From Archangium lansingense (GTDB lineage Bacteria; Myxococcota; Myxococcia; Myxococcales; Myxococcaceae): a DNA stretch of 64,000 nucleotides. Location of the stretch: NCBI RefSeq assembly GCF_026626635.1, contig NZ_JAPNKA010000001.1:12136501-12200500 (forward strand), in the 5' to 3' direction. A model generated the notes under the pieces. The model was given only the letters and a program-made list of their open reading frames with translations. It was not told the origin of the DNA and made no database searches. Positions 58,166 through 64,000 of this stretch are shown in pieces. Within the stretch, counting starts at the first letter, position 1; each line of letters begins with the position of its first letter. A program made the translations under genes and the position numbers.

Positions 58166-60361
58166 CTACAGCTCGCGTCCACCAGGACACAGTCCGCGTT
58201 CCCGAGCCCGCTGCTGTGCCTCGGGACCCGCGGTGAGCCACTCGCGGACTGCGTCCACCCGGGCGCGCAGCGCGGGGCTGTCCGCCGCGTGCTCCAGCCT
58301 CGCCACGTCCTGGTTCGTGAGCGCCCAGCTCAACGGGGCCGTCTCGCCAAGCTCGAAGATGGCGGTGGTGAAGAAGCACGGCTCGTTCACGTTCAGCTCG
58401 TCCTGCACCAGGCTCAGCAGCTCGTCGTTGCGGAAGGACATGCTGGACTCGCGCGCCCGCAGCACCGCCTCCACCGGGGACGTCAGCCCATCCATCAGTT
58501 GGCTCTCCGCGACCACCTGTAGCTTCGTGCGCCGGCCATTGCCCAGGTGATCTCGAATCTGGATGAGCACCACCCCCGAGGTGCACTCGAGCACCCACTC
58601 GCGATGCGTGTGCAGCCACTGCACCGCCAGGTCCACCCCGTAGTTGTCGTAGTAGCCCGCATCCACCACGCGAATGCGCGGCGAGGTGGGCAGCGAGCCC
58701 GCCGGGCTGACGTAGGGGAACGACGCGCTCATCCGCGCCGCGGCCGCCACCTCGAAGGCCCGCTGCTTGAGTGGGAAGAGCTGGAAGAGCTGCACCCCCG
58801 AGAGCGACAGCCGGGACAGCGCCTTGCCCCGGGGCTCATCGCCGTTGCGCTCCACCACCAGAGAGCTCGCTTCCGACGACGTCAGCGCCGACAGGTCCAG
58901 GTTGCTCACCAGCAGCCGCCGCCCGTCCTCCACCAGCATGGGCGTGTACACCAGGGAGGGAAGCCAGCCCTCCGCCTCGCCCGAGCGCAGGTCCCCGAAG
59001 GTGCGTCCCAGCAGGCCGTCCGTGTGCCGCACCCAGGCGCTCTCCAGCGCTCGCCCGCGACCCTCGCCGAAGGGCAGCAGCAGCGCGATGGCCGCCGAAG
59101 ACAGACTGTCCTGCTGCATCATCGTGGGCAGGGACTCGGGGCTCGCCAGGCCTCCGGGATGGAGCCCCGCCACCCACGTGCCCGCTCCCACCATGCCACC
59201 CGAGGCCCCGGTGACGAGACGCACGTAGCGGTGGAAGCCCGGCACGCCCTCCGGCCCCTGCAGCTTGGAGAGCACGTGCGCCGTCCACGCCGCGGCGCGG
59301 ATGCCCCCGCCACTCGTCGCCACCAGGGCGAGCCGAGGCCTCGGCCCCGGCTCGCAGCGCGGCCCCGCCTGCCCTGAAGCGAGCCGCACCTCGCCTGGCG
59401 AGGGCCACACCGCACCCGGAGGAGGCTCCGCCCGCATCCGCGCCAGCCACGCGTTCAGCACCGCCCCGTCTCCCAGCAGCCCCGCGTCCTGGGGAGAGGC
59501 GAGGCTCGCTCCCGCGTATGCGGGCGGCTGGGGCAGGGACAGCTCGTCATAGGAGGAGACGTCCGAGCACCCTCGTCCAGCGAACACCACCAGCACGCCC
59601 GAGAGGATGAGGGCGCCCAGGTTCCGCTCGGGGAAGAAGAAGCAGATGGCCCCGTAGATGGCTCCGCACAGGCCGATCGCCACGCAGATGACCACGGCCG
59701 GCGACACCCACCCGTGATTGCCCGTGATGGACACGTGCGCGGCCACCAGCAGATAGCCCAGCAGGAAGATCGCCAGCAGCCCGCCCTGCAGCACGTGCAG
59801 CACCACGATGTGCGTCGAGCGCCTGCGGAAGAACGTGGCCTCGATCCACCGCAGCCAGCGGTGGCGCTTCCGGTCCGACTCGCACCAGCGCTGCAACGCC
59901 TCGGCGCCGCGTGTGATCAGCAGCATGGCTCCCACCGCGGCCAGGACACCGAAGAGGAAGGCGAAGTGCCGGTCGATGAGGCACGGGATGCTGAGCACCA
60001 CCAGCCAGGCGGGATAGGTGCCGGTGCTGAAGAGGTACCAGCGGATGGTGGGCGGAACCCCACCCGGCTTGCCCCGCCGAGGCGACAGGGCCCACTCCTC
60101 GTCCGCGTCCAACAGGTAGCCGATGAAGCACAGCTGCCCCAACAACATCGCCGCCATGAAGGCCGCGATGAACGTCACCCGGGGCACGTCGTGGAAGAAG
60201 AGGCTCGGCAGTCCGAGCGCTTCGAACCCACCCCAGACGATGCACACCGGCAGCGCCTGGAACACGAGCAGCAACGGGTAGCGACCCAACCACTCCACCA
60301 GCGGACGCAGCGGTTGCGCCGTCTCGCCGCGCCACCAGGACCGGACCCGTTCCAACGCCAT
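58166..60361 (-). CDS. Patatin-like phospholipase with N-terminal membrane domain
   Basis: A 731-residue protein. About eight membrane helices fill residues 30-270. The patatin domain follows: oxyanion motif ATSGGGIRAAAW, nucleophile Ser in VTGASGGMVGAG, and the Asp in IRVVDAGYYDNYGVDLA, so the Ser-Asp dyad is complete. Patatins hydrolyse acyl chains from lipids. The membrane fusion would fix the active site to the inner membrane. The gene stands alone and ends 18 bases after the convergent FHA-FGE gene. Confidence 0.9.
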   Translation of the reverse strand: MALERVRSWWRGETAQPLRPLVEWLGRYPLLLVFQALPVCIVWGGFEALGLPSLFFHDVPRVTFIAAFMAAMLLGQLCFIGYLLDADEEWALSPRRGKPGGVPPTIRWYLFSTGTYPAWLVVLSIPCLIDRHFAFLFGVLAAVGAMLLITRGAEALQRWCESDRKRHRWLRWIEATFFRRRSTHIVVLHVLQGGLLAIFLLGYLLVAAHVSITGNHGWVSPAVVICVAIGLCGAIYGAICFFFPERNLGALILSGVLVVFAGRGCSDVSSYDELSLPQPPAYAGASLASPQDAGLLGDGAVLNAWLARMRAEPPPGAVWPSPGEVRLASGQAGPRCEPGPRPRLALVATSGGGIRAAAWTAHVLSKLQGPEGVPGFHRYVRLVTGASGGMVGAGTWVAGLHPGGLASPESLPTMMQQDSLSSAAIALLLPFGEGRGRALESAWVRHTDGLLGRTFGDLRSGEAEGWLPSLVYTPMLVEDGRRLLVSNLDLSALTSSEASSLVVERNGDEPRGKALSRLSLSGVQLFQLFPLKQRAFEVAAAARMSASFPYVSPAGSLPTSPRIRVVDAGYYDNYGVDLAVQWLHTHREWVLECTSGVVLIQIRDHLGNGRRTKLQVVAESQLMDGLTSPVEAVLRARESSMSFRNDELLSLVQDELNVNEPCFFTTAIFELGETAPLSWALTNQDVARLEHAADSPALRARVDAVREWLTAGPEAQQRARERGLCPGGREL

Positions 60362-60686
60362 GACCCCAAGCCTGCCTCAGAAGGGCCCCCGCCCGGAAAC
60401 GTGGGGGCACCCGACTGTTCACAGCCCGGCCGGCTCCAGGGCGAGCCACCGGCGCTCCACCGCGTCGAAGGGCTCGGCATGAACCTGCTCGTCCCCCGTG
60501 TGAGTTGCCACGAGCAGCCAGCCGTTGGCCCCTCGGCTGGGCACCTCCTAACAGATGACTGCTCGGGTCAGACGGACCGCCGCGTCGCATCTGGGCGCTG
60601 CACCACAGCAACGTTCCACACGCGACGCTGGTCACGGAATGCGCTGACGGGCTGAACGGAGTTCCCCTACTGTCCGGGCGCCTCTC
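60362..60686. other. Intergenic region with one gene remnant
   Basis: About 325 bases between divergent genes. A minus-strand coding remnant at 60419-60544 is listed separately. The rest shows no recognisable feature. Confidence 0.4.
60419..60544 (-). pseudogene. Possible 3' remnant of a Uma2-family gene
   Basis: A 41-codon minus-strand frame reads VPSRGANGWLLVATHTGDEQ, VHAEPFDAVERRWLALEPAG and Leu before TGA. The pattern VxAEPFDAxxxxLxxL is like the C-terminus of Uma2-type (DUF820) nuclease-fold proteins. No usable start exists, because a TAG lies two codons upstream of the GTG. Assigned with low certainty. Confidence 0.4.
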
Positions 60687-62171
60687 ATGCGCTTCGACCT
60701 CGTCCGTCCGGCCCTCGTGACCTGCGCGCTGCTGCTCGGCTCCGGCTGCTTCCGCCTCACCGCGGGAGACAAGACCCGGGAGGTGTTCCAGCCGCCTCGG
60801 CGCATCGACCCAGCCGCCATCGCCCTGCCCGCCGACTACCGCATCGACCCCATCGCCACCGGCCTCACCTACCCCACCTCGGTCACCTTCGACGCCCAGG
60901 GCACGCCTTACGTCATCGAGGCAGGCTACTCCTACGGCGAGGACTTCACCGAGCCACGCCTCTTGCGCATCAACCCGGACGGCACCCACACGGTGGTGGC
61001 CACGGGCGCGCAGCCGCCCTGGACAGGCGTCGTCTTCCACGAGGGCGCCTTCTACGTCGCCGAGGGCGGTACCCAGGGAGGTGGCCGCATCGTCCGCATC
61101 ACCCCGGACGGAACGCTCACCCCCATCGTCTCCGGCCTGCCCAGCCTGGGAGATCACCACACCAACGGGCCCGCAGTCGGTCCGGATGGAGCGCTCTATT
61201 TCTCCGTAGGCACTGCGACGAACTCAGGCGTGGTGGGGCCGGACAGCTCGAACGCGGAGAGCATCAACTGGATGTCGCGTGCCTCCGAGTTCCACGACAT
61301 TCCCTGCCGCGACGTCATCCTGCGCGGACTCAGCTTCACCAGCCCTGACCCCCGCACGCCCGACCCGGACGACCAGACCACCACCGGCGCTTTCGTCCCC
61401 TTCGGCACGGCCACGAAACCGGACCAGGTCATCCGAGGTCGACTGCCGTGCTCCGGCGCCGTCTTCCGGCTCGCGCCTGGTGCCACCGTGCCGGAGCTGG
61501 TGGCGTGGGGCTTCCGCAACCCGTATGGCCTCGCCTTCTCTCCAGAGGGCCAGTTGTACGTGACGGAGAACGGCTACGACGAACGCGGCAGCCGCCCCAT
61601 CTTCGGTGCCGGGGACTACCTCTGGGCGGTGGAGCCCGGACGCTGGTACGGCTTCCCCGATTTCGCCGGGGGCCGCCCCGTCAATCAGGAGTGGTTCAAA
61701 CCGCCCGACAAGGACCATCCGCCCCAGTTCCTCCTGGCCGAGCACCCTGCCCCACCACCGCAACCGGTGGCCCTCTTCGGTGTGCACTCGTCCTCGAACG
61801 GGCTCGACTTCTCGCGCGGCGGCGCCTTCGGCTACGGCGGGCAGGCCTTCGTGGCGCAGTTCGGCGACCAGGCCCCCGACACAGGCAAGGTGATGTCGCC
61901 GGTGGGCTACAAGGTGGTGCGCGTGGACATCAGCACCGGCGTCGTCCAGGACTTCGCCGCCAACAAGGACCAGGGCAATGGCGGCCCGGCCTCGCACCTG
62001 GGCACTGGCGGGCTCGAGCGCCCCATCTCCGTGCGCTTCGACCCGGACAATGGTGCGCTGTACGTCGTCGACTTCGGGGTCATGTCCGTCCTCGGCAAGG
62101 ACATCCAGCCCCACCGGAGCACGGGCGTACTCTGGCGCATCACGCCCACCGGCAAGAAGGAGGGCCCATGA
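60687..62171 (+). CDS. Glucose/sorbosone dehydrogenase-like beta-propeller lipoprotein
   Basis: A 494-residue protein. Lipobox LLGSGC follows MRFDLVRPALVTCAL. The propeller has repeated blades (GLTYPTSVTFDAQGTPYVIE, GDHHTNGPAVGPDGALYFSV, AWGFRNPYGLAFSPEGQLYV), as in the sorbosone dehydrogenase / PQQ-dependent sugar dehydrogenase group. PQQ binding was not checked residue by residue. It overlaps the cytochrome c gene by ATGA, which suggests that electrons from a substrate pass to the cytochrome in the periplasm. Confidence 0.8.
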   Translation: MRFDLVRPALVTCALLLGSGCFRLTAGDKTREVFQPPRRIDPAAIALPADYRIDPIATGLTYPTSVTFDAQGTPYVIEAGYSYGEDFTEPRLLRINPDGTHTVVATGAQPPWTGVVFHEGAFYVAEGGTQGGGRIVRITPDGTLTPIVSGLPSLGDHHTNGPAVGPDGALYFSVGTATNSGVVGPDSSNAESINWMSRASEFHDIPCRDVILRGLSFTSPDPRTPDPDDQTTTGAFVPFGTATKPDQVIRGRLPCSGAVFRLAPGATVPELVAWGFRNPYGLAFSPEGQLYVTENGYDERGSRPIFGAGDYLWAVEPGRWYGFPDFAGGRPVNQEWFKPPDKDHPPQFLLAEHPAPPPQPVALFGVHSSSNGLDFSRGGAFGYGGQAFVAQFGDQAPDTGKVMSPVGYKVVRVDISTGVVQDFAANKDQGNGGPASHLGTGGLERPISVRFDPDNGALYVVDFGVMSVLGKDIQPHRSTGVLWRITPTGKKEGP

Positions 62172-62521
62172 GAGCCACCGGCTGCCTGTTCGCGCTCACC
62201 ACCCTGGCGACCCTGGCCTCCACTGGCTGTGGCCCTGCCCGCCGGGGAGTACCCTTCGGACCACCTCTGCAACTCACCGAGCGGCAGAAGCAGGGGCAGG
62301 CCCTCTTCATGCGCGAGTGCAACGGCTGCCACCCGGGAGGAGCAGGGGGCCTTGGCCCAGGCATCGCCAACAAGCCGCTGCCGGGCTTTGCCATGCGCAC
62401 GCAGATCCGAAAGGGAGTGGGCGCCATGCCCGCCTTCACCGAGCAGATGCTCAGCGACGCGGAGGTGGGCGCCATCGTCGACTACCTCAACGCGCTCCAG
62501 GAGACGCCGGGGCCCCTGTGA
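62168..62521 (+). CDS. c-type cytochrome lipoprotein
   Basis: A 117-residue protein. A lipobox (LASTGC) follows MRATGCLFALTTL. One heme site, CNGCH in FMRECNGCHPGG, and a distal Met candidate (GVGAMPAFTEQMLSDAEVGA) give a class I cytochrome c of normal length. It is coupled to the upstream dehydrogenase-like gene by a 4-base overlap. Its 3' end overlaps the convergent HAD gene by 35 bases. Confidence 0.9.
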   Translation: MRATGCLFALTTLATLASTGCGPARRGVPFGPPLQLTERQKQGQALFMRECNGCHPGGAGGLGPGIANKPLPGFAMRTQIRKGVGAMPAFTEQMLSDAEVGAIVDYLNALQETPGPL

Positions 62522-63113
62522 GGGGCAGCAGCTCGCCCAGCCGCTCGATGCGGACATCCCCGTCCAGCCCCAGCCCCACGAAGCGCACGCCCGCGGCCTG
62601 GGCAGCACCCCGGTCGAAGCGAGAGTCCCCCACCATCAGCGCCTCTCCTGGCGTCACCCCCAACTGGCCGAGCGCGTACAGCACCAGGTCCGGCGCCGGC
62701 TTGGCGTGGACCACCAGGTCCGAGCACGCCAGCACCTCGAAGAAGTCGAGCAAGCGCGCGGCCCCGAGCAGCGCCCGAGCGAGCGCGGACACGGTGTTGG
62801 TCACCACCGCCCGGCGCAGGCCGCGCGAGGCCAGGGAATCCAGCAGCTCGCGCGCGTCCGGGTTCACCCACACCTCACCGGCATAGGCGGGCAGGTGCTC
62901 CACGTAGAAGGCATCCAGCTCTGCGGGGGTGCAGCGCAGGCCGAAGACGCGCACATCCTCGGCCGTGCCCTGCCCGAAGGTGGGCGCGAACTCCTCGCGC
63001 GTCACCGGGCTGCCCCGGAAGCGCCGTCCCGCGTCTTCCAACACCCGCAGCCACGCCTCCTCGCTGCGGATGAGGACTCCATCCATGTCGAACAGGACCG
63101 CGCTCAGGGACAT
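62487..63113 (-). CDS. HAD-family phosphatase
   Basis: A 208-residue hydrolase with all HAD motifs: DMDGVL (nucleophile Asp in VLFDMDGVLIRSE), Thr in VVTNT, Lys in HAKPAPDLV and the acidic motif GDSRFD. The beta-phosphoglucomutase-like subgroup to which this belongs removes phosphate from small sugars or nucleotides. It is last in an operon with thioredoxin and FKBP genes (one base after the thioredoxin stop). Confidence 0.88.
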   Translation of the reverse strand: MSLSAVLFDMDGVLIRSEEAWLRVLEDAGRRFRGSPVTREEFAPTFGQGTAEDVRVFGLRCTPAELDAFYVEHLPAYAGEVWVNPDARELLDSLASRGLRRAVVTNTVSALARALLGAARLLDFFEVLACSDLVVHAKPAPDLVLYALGQLGVTPGEALMVGDSRFDRGAAQAAGVRFVGLGLDGDVRIERLGELLPLTGAPASPGAR

Positions 63114-63114
63114 C

Positions 63115-63495
63115 TCAGGCCTGCGGTTCCTGAGCCTTCTTGTGCTTCTCGATCTCCCGGCGCACCTCGTCCATGTCCAGCGCGCGCACCTTGCCGATCA
63201 GCTCCTCCAGGGCCGCCGCCGGCAGCGCTCCGGCCTGCTCGAAGAGCAGGATGCCGTCGCGGAAGATCATCAGCGTGGGGATGGAGCGGATGCGGAACAT
63301 GCCAGAGAGCTCCGGCTGCGCGTCCGTGTCGATCTTCCCGAAGATGACGTCCTGGTGCTTATCGGAGGCCTTCTCGAAGATGGGAGCAAAGTTGCGGCAG
63401 GGACCGCACCACGCTGCCCACCAGTCGAGCATGACGATGCCCTGCTTGGACACCGTGGCCTCGAAGTTCTCCTTACCGATTTCCATCGTGGCCAT
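63115..63495 (-). CDS. Thioredoxin
   Basis: A 126-residue thioredoxin with AGGAGG before the ATG. The active site is WCGPC (Cys30 and Cys33), with the cis-Pro in RSIPTLMIF. The C-terminus adds a charged tail of about 20 residues (EVRREIEKHKKAQEPQA) beyond the usual fold. It reduces disulfides in the cytoplasm. It lies nine bases after the FKBP stop. Confidence 0.93.
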   Translation of the reverse strand: MATMEIGKENFEATVSKQGIVMLDWWAAWCGPCRNFAPIFEKASDKHQDVIFGKIDTDAQPELSGMFRIRSIPTLMIFRDGILLFEQAGALPAAALEELIGKVRALDMDEVRREIEKHKKAQEPQA

Positions 63496-63504
63496 GGAGG
63501 CCTC

Positions 63505-63828
63505 CTAGCGGACTTCCAGCAGTTCCACTTCGAAAACGAGCGTCGAGTTGGGCGGAATCACGGGCGGGAAGCCGCCGGCGCCGTACCCCAGCTCGGGGGG
63601 GATGGTGAGCTTGCGCACGCCGCCGACCTTCATCCCGGCCACGCCCTTGTCCCAGCCCTGGATGACCTGGCCCGCGCCGAGCCGGAAGGAGAAGCCCTGG
63701 CCGCGATCCCTGCTGCTGTCGAACTTCGAGCCATTGGTGAGGGTGCCCACGTAGTGAACCGTCACCGTCTTGCCCGAGGTCGCCTCGGCGCCCGTACCCA
63801 CCTTCACGTCATCCACCTTCAAGCTCAT
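63505..63828 (-). CDS. FKBP-type peptidyl-prolyl isomerase
   Basis: A 107-residue single-domain FKBP. The key motifs are VTVHYVGTLTNGSKFDSSRD, FSFRLGAGQVIQGWDKGVAG, and IPPELGYGAGG. Its length is normal for the small cytoplasmic type. It catalyses proline cis-trans isomerisation. It leads the operon with thioredoxin and HAD. Confidence 0.95.
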   Translation of the reverse strand: MSLKVDDVKVGTGAEATSGKTVTVHYVGTLTNGSKFDSSRDRGQGFSFRLGAGQVIQGWDKGVAGMKVGGVRKLTIPPELGYGAGGFPPVIPPNSTLVFEVELLEVR

Positions 63829-63968
63829 GCACTGTCTCCCGTGAAAGGCCCCACCTTAACGTGCTGGTGGCACGCGCGCTGCTCTCTCGGAAGGAAAAAC
63901 GCGGCGCGGTGCCCACTCGTCGAGGCACCGCGCCGCTGGACTGTCATGCCGCCATCACACGGGCAATC

Positions 63969-64000
63969 TCAGAAGGTACCGCCGATGTTGAGGGTGCCCT
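63969..64000 (-). CDS. C-terminal end of a probable outer-membrane protein (partial)
   Basis: The last ten codons of a gene that continues beyond the window read GTLNIGGTF before TGA at 63969-63971. A terminal Phe with alternating residues is the usual beta-barrel insertion signal. Nothing more can be said. Confidence 0.45.
   Translation of the reverse strand, partial: GTLNIGGTF

Noticed and set aside
1..64000. tRNA or rRNA genes
   Set aside because: No cloverleaf with a TTCRANNC arm or rRNA motif was recognised by eye; a covariance search would settle it.

Overview
The base composition (very high GC, codons ending mostly in G or C) and gene content point to a myxobacterium of the Archangium/Cystobacter/Myxococcus group. 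The signs are many lipoproteins with an LxxC signal, a Ser/Thr kinase with a proline-rich linker, sigma-54 activators carrying FHA domains, ELWxxDGT repeat proteins, a CglB-like vWA lipoprotein, and dispersed palindromes of the form CCCTCTCCC..GGGAGAGGG followed by GGGGTGAGGG. The genus is inferred from style, not from a database match. Most of the window looks like ordinary chromosome with short operons.

Layout. 0.3-6.7 kb: a DUF2171-like protein, a coupled MarR / CLC channel / DUF2156 operon on the minus strand with a dyad at the MarR start, and three exported proteins. 6.7-16.9 kb: a 2OG-Fe(II) oxygenase-like protein, a heptad-repeat coiled coil, an MFS exporter, a HutD/Ves cupin, a vWA lipoprotein, an XRE regulator, a membrane protein with kinase-like and Cys-rich ends, two uncharacterised myxobacterial proteins and a YfhO-type membrane protein. 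17.0-26.8 kb: an M1 aminopeptidase, an S1/P1 nuclease-like protein, a zinc-ribbon membrane protein, a Ser/Thr kinase, a DUF2804 protein and two secreted proteins.

26.9-40.9 kb is the natural-product region. It holds an SDR-like protein with a zinc ribbon and an altered active site, an orphan class II lanthipeptide precursor of the mersacidin/lichenicidin type, an MmyB-type regulator diverging from a small membrane protein, and a frameshifted acyl-CoA synthetase. The main item is an apparently undescribed RiPP locus. An NHLM-type export triad (HlyD, C39 peptidase-ABC, second ABC) diverges from a 605-residue protein of unknown function. That gene is followed by two tandem mini-genes for peptides of 41 and 39 residues that share MKIKTTIRGG and GRGCGGGGGFPVLL. 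Each mini-gene has its own ribosome site and its own strong intrinsic terminator.

40.9-49.4 kb: a NatAB-like ABC exporter, a tripeptidyl-type hydrolase, a LEA2 lipoprotein, panD, EcsC, a degenerate GGDEF protein ending at a 110-bp MITE-like element, and two lipoproteins. 49.4-58.1 kb: a gene remnant, a large ELWxxDGT repeat lipoprotein, and a duplicated module. Each copy of the module is a minus-strand FHA/sigma-54 activator facing a plus-strand FHA gene that has its own sigma-54 promoter match. One activator has GAFTDA in place of GAFTGA. 58.1-64.0 kb: a membrane patatin, a remnant, a sorbosone-dehydrogenase-like lipoprotein coupled to a c-type cytochrome, a HAD phosphatase / thioredoxin / FKBP operon, and the last residues of a probable outer-membrane protein.

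All functional statements come from reading the translations. No alignment or search was run.
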